Shown here piece after piece: positions 35,627 to 44,226 of a DNA stretch of 64,000 nucleotides. Every line of letters begins with the position of its first letter. Position 1 is the first letter of the stretch. The translations under genes were made by a program, and so were the position numbers. The notes beneath the pieces were generated by a model that had not been told where the DNA came from, searched no databases, and saw only the letters and a list, made by a program, of their open reading frames with translations. This DNA comes from Acidobacteriaceae bacterium (lineage in GTDB: Bacteria; Acidobacteriota; Terriglobia; Bryobacterales; Bryobacteraceae): contig JAFAYI010000017.1 of assembly GCA_019240475.1 (NCBI GenBank), forward strand, positions 1 through 64,000, given 5' to 3'.

Positions 35627-35631
35627 CAGCC

Positions 35632-36609
35632 ATGGCGACCGCCATCAATTCATTCATGCAGCAGCAACTGCTGGCCAGGCGCGAGCGTTTGCAGGATGCG
35701 CTGACCGAGAACCGGCATCCGGATCACCTGCATGCGCTGCTGGATGAGGTAGATCGGGCGCTGAGCAGAATGCAGGACGGGTCGTACGGTTTGTGCGAGA
35801 CCTGTCACGACACGATCGAAAGCGACCGGCTGATTTGCGACCCGCTGGTGCGGTTTTGTTTGGATCATTTGAGCCGGCAGGAACGCAACGCATTGGAGCG
35901 GGACCTGGAGCTTGCGGCGCGAGTGCAAAAGGGGTTGCTTCCGCCGCAGCGCCTGGAGCGCCACGGCTGGAGCATTTGTTACCACTACGAGCCGGCGCAA
36001 CTGGTGAGCGGCGACTATTGCGACGTGGTGGACGCCGAGGATTCCGGTTTGTACTTTATGGTAGGAGACGTTTCGGGCAAAGGAGTCGCGGCGTCCATGC
36101 TGATGGCGCACCTGCACGCCATGTTTCGAACGTTGATTCCGATGGGGCTCTCGCTCAAGCGCGTGCTGGAACATGCGAGCCGCGTTTTCGCGGAAAGCGT
36201 TTTGCCGAACCAATATGCCACGCTCGTGTGCGGGCGCGGGTTTGCCGACGGGCGAATCGAGATTTCGAACGCCGGGCATCCCGCCCCGCTGTTGGCGCGA
36301 GATGGCGCGGTGCGGCCGGTGGAAGGGTCGAGCCTGCCGGTGGGAATGTTCGGCAAAGAAGAGTTTTCGCTGGTGGAGCTGTCGCTGCGTCCGGGCGAAC
36401 GACTCATCCTATACTCGGATGGAGTGTCGGAAGCGATGGACGCCTCGAGTTCCGAATATGGCGTGGAGCGCTTGTGCCGCCTGGTCGGCGAGAATCAATC
36501 CGCGGGAGCAATGGACTTACTGGGTTTATGCCGCTGCGATCTGGACACGTTCCGAGGACAGGCACAGCGGCACGACGACATCACCTTATTTATTCTCAGC
36601 AGACAGTAG
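35632..36609 (+). CDS. DksA/TraR-like zinc finger fused to RsbU/SpoIIE-type PP2C phosphatase
   Basis: 325 aa. Residues 1-90 resemble DksA/TraR proteins: an N-terminal helical pair (RRERLQDALTENRHPDHL) and a zinc finger CETCHDTIESDRLICDPLVR then FCLDHL, where the last ligand pair looks like C-x2-H rather than C-x2-C. Residues about 115-320 are a SpoIIE/RsbU phosphatase: VSGDYCDVVD, FMVGDVSGKGVAASMLMAHL, NAGHPAPLLARDG, LILYSDGVSEAMD. RsbU phosphatases dephosphorylate anti-anti-sigma proteins to release sigma factors. The zinc domain could bind RNA polymerase like DksA; that is inference. The following gene starts 26 nt later. Confidence 0.88.
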   Translation: MATAINSFMQQQLLARRERLQDALTENRHPDHLHALLDEVDRALSRMQDGSYGLCETCHDTIESDRLICDPLVRFCLDHLSRQERNALERDLELAARVQKGLLPPQRLERHGWSICYHYEPAQLVSGDYCDVVDAEDSGLYFMVGDVSGKGVAASMLMAHLHAMFRTLIPMGLSLKRVLEHASRVFAESVLPNQYATLVCGRGFADGRIEISNAGHPAPLLARDGAVRPVEGSSLPVGMFGKEEFSLVELSLRPGERLILYSDGVSEAMDASSSEYGVERLCRLVGENQSAGAMDLLGLCRCDLDTFRGQAQRHDDITLFILSRQ

Positions 36610-36635
36610 GGCGGCGACGATGCGATCGAGCTACG

Positions 36636-37601
36636 ATGTGGGGCGTGTACACTCGCCGGCAGATATTCGCCGCAGGGGTGCTGGCAGCTCTAGCGGGTTG
36701 CAGGCGCGCCGGTTCGCGCGTGATCGGGGTTGTCCCGAAGGCCACGTCGCATCTGTTCTTTCTTTCGGTGCATGCGGGAGTGGAGCAAGCGGCGCGCGAG
36801 CTGCACGTAGAAGTGCTTTGGAACGGCCCGCAAAACGAGACTGACTTTGCGCGGCAGATCGAGATTGTAGACGCGATGATTACGCGCCAGGTGGCGGCGC
36901 TCGCCATCTCGGCGACCGACGAGCATGCTCTTGTGGCCCCGATCGAACGAGCTATCCGCGCGGGGATTCCGGTCACGGTTTTCGATTCCGCGGTTGCGAT
37001 TGACGATTATGTCAGCTTCATAGCAACCGACAATTACGCGGCAGGGTGCACGGCGGCGCGAACGCTTGCGCATTTAATTGGCACTCGCGGCGCGGTCGCG
37101 ATGGTAATGCAGAAGCCCGGAGGCACTTCGACGGTGCTGCGGGAGCGAGGGTTCGAGGCGACTATAGCGAAAGAGTTCCCGAATGTCCGGATCGCTGCGC
37201 GTGAGTTCGGAATGGCCGATCCGGAGCGCTCGCGGGCCGCGGCAGAGGATATTCTGACGGCGAATCCGGAGCTAGCTGGAATGTTTGCGTCGAGCGAGGC
37301 GGCGTCGCTTGGCAGCATTCAGGCGATTCGCAATCGAGGGATCGCGGGAAAGCTCAAACTGGTGACGTTCGATTTCAGTAAGACGCATGTGGAGGCGCTG
37401 CGGGACGGAACGTCGAACGCAATGCTGGTACAGAACCCTTTTCGGCTGGGCTATGAGGCGGTGAAGTCGCTCGATGAGAAGTTGAGCGGCCGGACGCCGC
37501 CCCGGCGAATGGAGCTTCCGGCGCGGGTGATCTTGAAAGACGATCTCGAAAAGCCGGACGTGCGCGCTCTGCTGTTTCCAGAGTGGCTGAAGGACCAGTA
37601 A
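36636..37601 (+). CDS. Periplasmic sugar-binding lipoprotein (RbsB-like), orphan
   Basis: 321 aa from the ATG at 36636. A lipoprotein signal with lipobox LAALAGC precedes a type I periplasmic-binding fold: VIGVVPKATSHLFFLSVHAG, QIEIVDAMITRQVAALAISA, PVTVFDSAVAIDD, ELAGMFASSEAASLGSIQAI. This family binds ribose-like sugars, autoinducer-2 and similar ligands and usually delivers them to an ABC permease. No permease or ATPase gene is near, so it either works with a distant transporter or passes signals to a sensor. The frame is open far upstream inside the phosphatase gene, but that is a shadow. Confidence 0.85.
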   Translation: MWGVYTRRQIFAAGVLAALAGCRRAGSRVIGVVPKATSHLFFLSVHAGVEQAARELHVEVLWNGPQNETDFARQIEIVDAMITRQVAALAISATDEHALVAPIERAIRAGIPVTVFDSAVAIDDYVSFIATDNYAAGCTAARTLAHLIGTRGAVAMVMQKPGGTSTVLRERGFEATIAKEFPNVRIAAREFGMADPERSRAAAEDILTANPELAGMFASSEAASLGSIQAIRNRGIAGKLKLVTFDFSKTHVEALRDGTSNAMLVQNPFRLGYEAVKSLDEKLSGRTPPRRMELPARVILKDDLEKPDVRALLFPEWLKDQ

Positions 37602-37630
37602 AATGGTTCGGCGCCCGCCGGGCGGTGGCG

Positions 37631-38803
37631 TCAGGCGTTATAGCATCTTTCGAAGGCGTCGCGGAATTTGGCCATTTCTTCCTTGGTTCCGACGGTGATG
37701 CGGCTCCAATTGGGCCACACGGGCCAGGAGCGGCCAACGAAGACTTTCTGCTGGGCCATGTCCCGGCGGAAATCCTTGCCGGGCCGCTTGACGTCGATCA
37801 TGAAAAAGTTGGCTTGCGAAGGGATTAGTTTGACATTTTTTGAAGCGAGCCAATCACAGGTCACCTCGCGCACGCCAATCATGTAATCGCGGCGTTCGGG
37901 AACGAGGCTCTTCGACTGCAAGCTGGCGATTGCCCCATGCATGGCGGTGATGGGCATGGCGCCGGCGCTCCATTGCCTGACTTTAGCCAACAGATCGGGG
38001 CGCGCGACGGCCGCGCCCGCGCGGAGTCCCGCCATGCCATATATCTTTGAGAAGGTTCGCAGGACGACGACGTCTTTGTCCTGCGCCGCCATGTCCGTGC
38101 ACTGGACAGCCTCTTTATAGAAGTGGTAATAGGCCTCGTCGATCATGACGATGGCGCCTTGCGGCTTGTTGCGAACCAGGTATTCGATATCGGAACGGCT
38201 GGTCACGGTACCGGTGGGATTGTTGGGATTACAGATGTAGAAGAGACCGCCGTTCGGGGCCGCGGCGAGCATGGCCTTGACGTCATGGTCGTAAGTTCCG
38301 GCGCGGAGCGGCACCTTGACGACGGGCGCGCCGATGTACTTGGCGGCGATTTCGCCGGCCTCGTAGCCTGGATCGGCTTTGACGAAGGCGCGATCTTTGG
38401 AACAGAACGCGAGCACGGCCTGGTGCAGCGGCGCGCTCGAACCGGCGTAGATCTGGATGTAGCTCGATTTCTCGTCGGGACTGTACTTGACGTCAAGCGT
38501 TTCGGCCAAGACGCGGGCGAGTGAATCTGTTGCCTCCCACATGTAGCGGCCGCCCTGCTTCACGCTTTTGTAGATGGCGTCCACGGCTTCCGGAGATGGT
38601 CCGAGCGGGTTCTCGTTGGCGTCGATCTTCACCGCATCGGCTGGGATGGGGCCTGCCTTGGACATCTGCGCAAGGGCGTGCTCGTTATAGAAGGGGAGCG
38701 CCGCGCCGGCGCCCAGGATAGTGGCGATGCGCCCGAAGGTTCGCCGCGAGAAGCCGCGCCGCAACAGATCGGATTGTTGTTCAGCGTTCAGAGTTGGTAC
38801 CAT
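37631..38803 (-). CDS. Tat-signal PLP aminotransferase (histidinol-phosphate aminotransferase-like)
   Basis: 390 aa. AGGAGG lies 3 nt before the ATG at 38803. The N-terminus has a twin-arginine signal, SRRTFGRIATILGAGAALP then HALAQ. The rest is fold-type I aminotransferase: DANENPLGPSPEAV, YAGSSAPLHQAVLAF, NPNNPTGTVTS, MIDEAYYHF and the PLP lysine in TFSKIYGMAGLRAG. HisC makes histidine in the cytoplasm, but a folded PLP enzyme sent out by Tat would act in the periplasm, so I doubt a biosynthetic role. The gene overlaps nothing and is divergent from the GDSL gene (79 nt between the starts). Confidence 0.85.
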   Translation of the reverse strand: MVPTLNAEQQSDLLRRGFSRRTFGRIATILGAGAALPFYNEHALAQMSKAGPIPADAVKIDANENPLGPSPEAVDAIYKSVKQGGRYMWEATDSLARVLAETLDVKYSPDEKSSYIQIYAGSSAPLHQAVLAFCSKDRAFVKADPGYEAGEIAAKYIGAPVVKVPLRAGTYDHDVKAMLAAAPNGGLFYICNPNNPTGTVTSRSDIEYLVRNKPQGAIVMIDEAYYHFYKEAVQCTDMAAQDKDVVVLRTFSKIYGMAGLRAGAAVARPDLLAKVRQWSAGAMPITAMHGAIASLQSKSLVPERRDYMIGVREVTCDWLASKNVKLIPSQANFFMIDVKRPGKDFRRDMAQQKVFVGRSWPVWPNWSRITVGTKEEMAKFRDAFERCYNA

Positions 38804-38881
38804 GCGCCTCCTGAAAACTCGCTCTTTCGAATTGTAGCGATTTCTTTGTACCAAGCGGAGCGCTGAGTCGGTCCATTGCAT

Positions 38882-39895
38882 ATGCGCAGACGTGTGGTTG
38901 CACTTTCGGGCCTCGCCTTGGCTCTGCCGTTCTTTGCGGCATTTGGCGATCCGGTGAATCAGATTGTGGCTTTCGGCGATAGCTTGACGGATACGGGCAA
39001 CGCGTCCATCGCAACGCTCGGCGCGCAGCCGGGCGCGGGCTATGCGTACCGGACCATTCCTGGCCTGCCGTTTCAGGTGGGCGAATTTACGAATCCACCC
39101 GAGGCGGGCGGACCTTCGGGGTTGTGGATCGATCAGTTCGCAGCGAAGGCCGGCTTGCCGGATCCGCAGCCTTTCCTCGCGCCGGGGAGCGGCACAAACT
39201 TCGCAGTGGCCGGGGCAGATACAGGCTCGAACGGGATCGGCTACGTATCCGATCAAGTGGGAATTTATGTCGGGGGAAAATCGAGCGTTCCTTCGACTTC
39301 GCTTTACAGTTTCTGGGCCGGGGCGAACGACATCATCGGCGGAAATAATCCAGTGACAGCGGCCGATAATCTGGAGGCGAATATCGCCACGCTGGCGGGC
39401 GAAGGCGGGAAGTACTTTTTGTGGTTCAATGTACCACTGCTGGGCGACACGCCTCGCGGACAGGCGAGCGGAGACGCCTTGGCTCTGAATGCCGCGAGCC
39501 TGGCGTTCGATACCGAGTGGGCTCACGACATTCAATCTCTGGACCACAGCCATCCCGGAATCGTAGTGGTGGGCGTGAACGTCGAAGCGTTGTTCAGCAG
39601 CATTTTGAGCGACCCGGGCCGGTACGGATTGAATCCGGGCAGCACGCCTCCCGGAGGCAACGCGAACGATTATCTGTTTAGCTTCGACGGGCTTCATCCG
39701 ACCAGCGAAGGCGACCTGTTGATCGCGGATCTTGCGTACAGCGACTTTGAAGCGGCCATCCAGCCCGCGAGCGGAGGCACAGTTCCGGAGCCGGCAAGCG
39801 CGGGGCTGGCGATTCTCGGGTTGTGCGGATGTTTGGCGGCGCGGCTGAGGCGGAATAGCCGCCGTGTGGGCTTAGAAGCGAAAGATCGCGGCTAA
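38882..39895 (+). CDS. GDSL/SGNH esterase with PEP-CTERM sorting signal
   Basis: 337 aa from the ATG at 38882 with signal peptide (RVVALSGLALALPFFAAFG). SGNH motifs are in order: block I FGDSLTDTGN (catalytic Ser), WAGANDIIGG (block III), and FDGLHPTSEGD (catalytic Asp/His). The C-terminus reads VPEPASAGLAILGLCG followed by RLRRNSRR, a PEP-CTERM motif, hydrophobic helix and basic tail. That predicts export and processing by an exosortase. The likely activity is ester hydrolysis on lipids or acetylated polysaccharides at the surface. The last 24 nt overlap the opposite-strand gene's end. Confidence 0.9.
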   Translation: MRRRVVALSGLALALPFFAAFGDPVNQIVAFGDSLTDTGNASIATLGAQPGAGYAYRTIPGLPFQVGEFTNPPEAGGPSGLWIDQFAAKAGLPDPQPFLAPGSGTNFAVAGADTGSNGIGYVSDQVGIYVGGKSSVPSTSLYSFWAGANDIIGGNNPVTAADNLEANIATLAGEGGKYFLWFNVPLLGDTPRGQASGDALALNAASLAFDTEWAHDIQSLDHSHPGIVVVGVNVEALFSSILSDPGRYGLNPGSTPPGGNANDYLFSFDGLHPTSEGDLLIADLAYSDFEAAIQPASGGTVPEPASAGLAILGLCGCLAARLRRNSRRVGLEAKDRG

Positions 39896-41041
39896 AGGCG
39901 CGCCGTTCGGCATGTTGCCGTTCGGGACGACGAAGATTTGGCCGGCGTGCAGAATGGTCTGCACGGCTGCATCGTTGACCAAGTCTTCGTCGGACGCGCC
40001 TCCCGTTTCGCGACCCTTGACGCTGTGGGTTGACTCATCGAAGACCCCGGTGGTCTCGAGCGAATCGGAGACGAGCAGCGTGAGCACGCGGCCGTCGTGA
40101 GCGGCCGTGACAACGTCTTTCAGGCGATTGGAAGCGACGCCGCCCACTTTGTGGTTGTACTGCGCCAATGCTTCGTCGATCTTCTTTTCGTAGCAGCGAA
40201 GCAGAGCGGCGATCGCACGGGCATGCATTTCGCGCGATTTGAGGCCGTTGGGAGCGCCGTGGACCGCTTCTCGCGCCAGCGGCAGAGTGGAGTTCAGCGA
40301 GCGATAGAGCGCAATCTCGTATTCGACGCCGACGAGCACCACAGGATCCGTTTTGCCGCGCAACATTTCTTCGGCGCAGCGGTCAACCTGGCGGAAGAAG
40401 TGCGCGAGGTATTCGCCTTTGTCTTCGCGGTCCGAGCTGGTGGTGAACATGACGCCCTTGGATGAACCTACGCCTGGACCGGGCGCCGCGCGTCCATCGG
40501 AAACATGATCCGGCTTGGCGGTGTTCATGTAACCATCGAAACTCGTCGCGAACCCCGGGGGGAACGGCACTTCGTCAGACGTTCGCTGAGTGCATCGCAG
40601 GAGGCGCACATCGTTTTGACTGAGGGCGAGGATGTAGAACGTCTTGTCGCGAATCAAGTCCGGCAACAGTGGGCGGATGTAGAAGTGGGGCCCTAGCGTC
40701 GCGCGGCTCTTAACGGTTTCGTCGATCCAGGCGACGCGGAATACATCGGGCGAGCGCAGCACCGCGACGGAACGGCCTTGCGGCTCGCGATCCCCGAGGA
40801 TGGCATCCCAGTCCTGCACGCTTTCCAAGAGCTCCCGTCCCAGGGCGCCATGTTGCTGCGCCTTCGATTTCAACGTTCGCAGCGTCTCGCGCCATTCAAG
40901 AGCGTTAGCCTGCGCGCTTTGGTTGGGAGGCGCGGCGGCGAGCGGGATGTAGGCGCTCAAGCACGGGCCTTCGGCGCCCAGTATTGTTTTCAGGTCCTTG
41001 ACGCTTTGGAATTCGTTCAAATCGGCCTTCACAGTATCCAT
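39872..41041 (-). CDS. baeRF-family (archaeo-eukaryotic release-factor-like) protein
   Basis: 389 aa from the ATG at 41041; a GTG at 41089 would add 16 residues. The sequence has the baeRF three-domain pattern: an N-terminal LKTILGAEGPCLSAYIPL, a middle FYIRPLLPDLIRDKTFYILA and SQNDVRLLRCTQ, and a C-terminal VTAAHDGRVLTLLVSDS. The ILHAGQIFVVP ending fits too. Members are related to eRF1 and are proposed to act in ribosome rescue or hibernation. Catalytic Gly-Gly-Gln is not visible. There is no functional partner nearby. Confidence 0.75.
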   Translation of the reverse strand: MDTVKADLNEFQSVKDLKTILGAEGPCLSAYIPLAAAPPNQSAQANALEWRETLRTLKSKAQQHGALGRELLESVQDWDAILGDREPQGRSVAVLRSPDVFRVAWIDETVKSRATLGPHFYIRPLLPDLIRDKTFYILALSQNDVRLLRCTQRTSDEVPFPPGFATSFDGYMNTAKPDHVSDGRAAPGPGVGSSKGVMFTTSSDREDKGEYLAHFFRQVDRCAEEMLRGKTDPVVLVGVEYEIALYRSLNSTLPLAREAVHGAPNGLKSREMHARAIAALLRCYEKKIDEALAQYNHKVGGVASNRLKDVVTAAHDGRVLTLLVSDSLETTGVFDESTHSVKGRETGGASDEDLVNDAAVQTILHAGQIFVVPNGNMPNGAPLAAIFRF

Positions 41042-41124
41042 ACGCTTAGGAGACAAAGCAGCCTTTATCCGGTTACTAGCATGTTGCACGTAGGAATCCC
41101 GCGTGCTTCAGGCGGAACGATGGA

Positions 41125-41895
41125 TCACTTACCGGGGCCGGTGGGAAATTGCTTCGAGAGATTATTGACGATCCAATCCGAGGTATTGCCGCCTTTGCAC
41201 GAGGGGTGACCGAAGCCGCTGGCACTCACGCCATTCTTGAAGTCGAGGATCATGTTGTCGTTATGGTCGGGGCTGGGGCCCATCGGCACCGCATCCAGTC
41301 TCAGTTGATGGCGAATCTTCCAGGCGATGATATGGTCTGTGCAGGAGGTATCGCCGCTGAGGCCGAGCCCGCCGACGATTTTGCCGCCGCTGTAGAGGGG
41401 AAGGCCTCCGCCGAAGACGATTACGCCTCCGATTGCCTTGCCGATCATGGGATCGTTGGTTGTACCGAACGAAGCCGGATCGCCAAATACGGCTTGGGCG
41501 TTGGGGGGCGCGCTGGTCGCCAGACTGTAGAGGCTTTGGCCCGGCTGCGAGGCGGCGTAAACATTGGCGGTCGAAAGAGCGTAATTCGACCCGCTGAGCG
41601 CGTTCGCCGTGTTCGCTTTCGATGCAGCAATGACGCGGCTGCCTGGCCATTGATCGCCGCGGGTATTTCCACTGAAGACAATCGCGCACACCAGACCGTC
41701 GCGGTTGACTGTCGCGGCCCACTCTTGATTACCGAGGCCGCCATTTTTGGAGGCGCCTTCCTTGACAACGGATTGAAGTACGGCGCGCAACCGAGCGGCA
41801 TCCGGCAACGCAGAGCAGCCGGCGTTTCGCTGAGCGCCGCAAGGGAGAACGGAAACAATAGAGAGGATCCAAAGGGAGGAGAATAACTTGATCAT
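41125..41895 (-). CDS. Exported GlcG/HbpS-like heme-binding-family protein
   Basis: 256 aa with a signal peptide (IKLFSSLWILSIVSVLPCGA). The GlcG/HbpS fold is recognised by RVIAASKANTANALSGSN, GKAIGGVIVFGGGLPLYSGG and KIVGGLGLSGDTSCTDH. The C-terminal extension has extra cysteines (SCKGG). It is the last gene of the xoxF-cox operon and overlaps the subunit II gene by 4 nt. GlcG proteins are often found beside quinoprotein dehydrogenases; the role is not settled. Binding heme or acting as a cofactor chaperone for PQQ or lanthanide is inference. Confidence 0.8.
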   Translation of the reverse strand: MIKLFSSLWILSIVSVLPCGAQRNAGCSALPDAARLRAVLQSVVKEGASKNGGLGNQEWAATVNRDGLVCAIVFSGNTRGDQWPGSRVIAASKANTANALSGSNYALSTANVYAASQPGQSLYSLATSAPPNAQAVFGDPASFGTTNDPMIGKAIGGVIVFGGGLPLYSGGKIVGGLGLSGDTSCTDHIIAWKIRHQLRLDAVPMGPSPDHNDNMILDFKNGVSASGFGHPSCKGGNTSDWIVNNLSKQFPTGPGK

Positions 41896-42908
41896 TTCAA
41901 TTGCCTTAGATAGGCGACTAAGTCACGGAGTTGCTCGCCTGTAAATTGAGTCAGATCTGGCATTTCGGCTCCAGGTTTTAGAGATTGAGCGTGCGTGACC
42001 CAGGCCTCCAGGTACGCGGTGTTATTCGGATAAGAATTGGCGGCTATATATTGACGGCTCGCGAGATGCGTAAGGTCTGGCGCCACGCGTCCCCCCGCGG
42101 GCGTTCCGCTGATCTGATGGCACAAAATGCACGCGGCGTTGAGGAAAACCTGCTCTCCGGCTATGGCGTCGGCCGAGGCCGGCTCGGACGTGGGCTTGCG
42201 CTGCTCATCCAGCCACGCCGCATACTCATCAGGGGTCTGAGCAACAACAAGCAAGCGCATGCGCGCGTGTTCCGCCCCGCAATACTCGGCGCACTGCCCC
42301 GCATAGTTTCCGGGTTCACCGGCCTGTATCCGAACGAAGTTAGTATGTCCTGGGATCAGATCCACCTTCCCGTGCAAAGCCGGTATCCAGAATGAGTGCA
42401 TGACGTCATAGGATTCAAGCTGGATATTCATCGGCCGGTCTACCGGAATGTGAATTTCGTTCGCCGTAGTAACTTCCTGGCCGGGCGAGCCGCTCAGGTA
42501 GTGGACCTCCCACCACCATTGGTGACCGACGATCAAGATGTCGGGAGTCGTGGCGTGGTGATGAGGGCCGTGGATGGGAAATTCGGCCAGGAGGTTCAGG
42601 CCGAGCACGAAGATAAGGGTTAGAATGGCGAGCGGAATCGCGAGACCGCCAATGGCGATCCATTTCTGGCCACCGCCGATATCGACGGGAGCATGCTCGG
42701 CGAGCGTTCCGCGACCGCGCTTGGCGGCCCAGGCAATCAGAAGCCACATCACGGCTGTGACGGCCAAGAACAGGATGGTCATGAACCAGGAAAGATGCGC
42801 GATCCGCTCGGCGGCGGGTCCATGGGATGCGAACGTCGACTGCATAGGCTCGCATCCGGCGAGGAGCAGAAAGGCGGGAGCAGCAGGCAGGAGGCGGCGC
42901 ATGGTCAC
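41892..42908 (-). CDS. ctaC: Cytochrome c oxidase subunit II with fused cytochrome c domain
   Basis: 338 aa. A lipoprotein-type signal (lipobox LLLAGC, Cys19) is followed by two membrane helices (about 40-62 and 84-108). The cupredoxin domain has all CuA ligands: His171, then CAEYCGAEHARM giving Cys206, Cys210, His214 and Met217. A C-terminal cytochrome c has CILCH (260-264) and axial Met in GAEMPDL. This is the caa3 type, which takes electrons directly from soluble or membrane cytochrome c. It is placed after the xoxF genes and away from subunits I and III, which head the operon. Both neighbours overlap by 4 nt. Confidence 0.93.
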   Translation of the reverse strand: MTMRRLLPAAPAFLLLAGCEPMQSTFASHGPAAERIAHLSWFMTILFLAVTAVMWLLIAWAAKRGRGTLAEHAPVDIGGGQKWIAIGGLAIPLAILTLIFVLGLNLLAEFPIHGPHHHATTPDILIVGHQWWWEVHYLSGSPGQEVTTANEIHIPVDRPMNIQLESYDVMHSFWIPALHGKVDLIPGHTNFVRIQAGEPGNYAGQCAEYCGAEHARMRLLVVAQTPDEYAAWLDEQRKPTSEPASADAIAGEQVFLNAACILCHQISGTPAGGRVAPDLTHLASRQYIAANSYPNNTAYLEAWVTHAQSLKPGAEMPDLTQFTGEQLRDLVAYLRQLK

Positions 42909-43420
42909 TGCGGTTTTGGGCGGGACGCGGGGATCGTATTATGTTCGGGATTCGGAACTTCTTCGTCCGCAGGCTCGACGGGCGGGTCGGGCTCCTGGGG
43001 AGTGCCCATGGACTTGATGTACGCCACAAGTTCCCAGATCTGGTGTTCGGGGATGCGGCTGCCCCAAGCCGGCATGCCTTTGGAGCGGCCTTCGGCGATC
43101 GAATCGAAAATTTGCTCGTCGCGATCGCCGTAGAGCCAGACGGGATCGCGGAGGCTGGGCCCCATTCCGCCTCCGGCATGACCGCCGTGACATCCCGAAC
43201 AGTTGTACCAGTCGAAGAGCCTGCGACCGTCCTGCAAAGCGACAGGATCTCCGTTCAACGGATTCGTTCGCTCATTCGGAGGCGCAGGCGGCCCTGGAAT
43301 CGGGCCCACTGCCGCGGGAACGGGAGGGGAGGAGCTGGAAGCGACCGCAGTCGAGGACGTTTTACAACCGGCGATTGCCAGCAGCAGCCCGACAGTAAGA
43401 AGCGAGAGCAGGATTCGCAT
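42905..43420 (-). CDS. Lipoprotein mono-heme cytochrome c
   Basis: 171 aa. Signal with lipobox LLAIAGC, then a proline/serine-rich linker. Heme motif NCSGCHGGH, and an axial Met in SKGMPAWG. The acidic, proline-rich tail (PDPPVEPADEEV) is unusual. It sits between the XoxJ-like gene and oxidase subunit II, overlapping the latter by 4 nt. It may shuttle electrons from the XoxF side to CuA/caa3 (inference from order). Confidence 0.87.
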   Translation of the reverse strand: MRILLSLLTVGLLLAIAGCKTSSTAVASSSSPPVPAAVGPIPGPPAPPNERTNPLNGDPVALQDGRRLFDWYNCSGCHGGHAGGGMGPSLRDPVWLYGDRDEQIFDSIAEGRSKGMPAWGSRIPEHQIWELVAYIKSMGTPQEPDPPVEPADEEVPNPEHNTIPASRPKPQ

Positions 43421-43422
43421 GG

Positions 43423-44226
43423 TTATTGCTCCGTTTGCGGGATGCCGTAGGAGTGAAGCAAAGCTCTTATCTCCGGGGCGCGCCGTGTAAGTTCAGCATC
43501 GAGCTGACGCCTGAGGGCGTCGTTTCCGGGACGAACTCCCATGGCGATGTCGAATGCGAATGGTAGAGAAGGGTTCGCGGGATCGCGATTGATAGGAGTC
43601 AGTGTTAGTGGGATCTGGGAGTTAAGAGAAAAGTAGCCCGCTAAGGGACCCCATGCGACCGCAAGGTCCACACTTTTGTTTATGACCGCTTGGATGAGGT
43701 CAGCGGCCGGATTTGTTTCGGTGAGATTGCCGAAGATGCTGAATCCAACAAGGTTTCGGACGACGCCCCGATTCAATAAGGCGTGCACGGGCGGGAGGCT
43801 ATCGTTCGCCTCACCGAGAATGTGCACACCGATGCGAAGGGTGCGCAGTTGAGGGTCATCCAATGAGGCGATGTGCAGATTACGGTCCTGGCGGGATACA
43901 AAAACGTAGGTGGACCGGTAGTAAGGACGTGTTTCCAAGGCTTCCTCTAAACCTTCCGGCACGCCCATCACGACGTCGCAAACGCCAGCTTCCAAAGTCT
44001 TGCGAAAGAACTTGCCTCGCTGCGGATACCAGGTATAAGAGATTTGTTCGGCCAAGTCGTTCCCGATCAGGTTCGCCAGCCTGTTTTCAAATCCTTGCCG
44101 CTGGTCGTTTGAATAAGGCAGGTTATTAGGATCTGCGCAGACCCGTAACTCGGGGGTGGCGGCGGCAGTGAGACCGGTGGTAAGCAGCACACAAGTGAGA
44201 AACTTAGTACCCAAACACATACACAA
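43423..44226 (-). CDS. xoxJ: XoxJ-like quinoprotein-associated periplasmic binding protein
   Basis: 267 aa with a signal peptide (KFLTCVLLTTGLTAAA). The mature part matches the quinoprotein-dehydrogenase-associated solute-binding family: ELRVCADPNNLPYSND, GFENRLANLIGNDL, AGVCDVVMGVPEG and DLAVAWGPLAGYF. XoxJ/MxaJ proteins are thought to help activate or mature the apo-dehydrogenase. The start overlaps the end of xoxF by 23 nt, which leaves little doubt they are one unit. Confidence 0.87.
   Translation of the reverse strand: MCMCLGTKFLTCVLLTTGLTAAATPELRVCADPNNLPYSNDQRQGFENRLANLIGNDLAEQISYTWYPQRGKFFRKTLEAGVCDVVMGVPEGLEEALETRPYYRSTYVFVSRQDRNLHIASLDDPQLRTLRIGVHILGEANDSLPPVHALLNRGVVRNLVGFSIFGNLTETNPAADLIQAVINKSVDLAVAWGPLAGYFSLNSQIPLTLTPINRDPANPSLPFAFDIAMGVRPGNDALRRQLDAELTRRAPEIRALLHSYGIPQTEQ

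Noticed and set aside
35793..36635. Upstream extension of the RbsB-like frame
   Set aside because: It overlaps the phosphatase gene in another frame and has Arg-rich shadow composition; the lipoprotein signal fixes the start at 36636.
38804..39697. Upstream extension of the Tat aminotransferase frame
   Set aside because: It runs antisense through the esterase gene; AGGAGG and the Tat signal fix the start at 38803.
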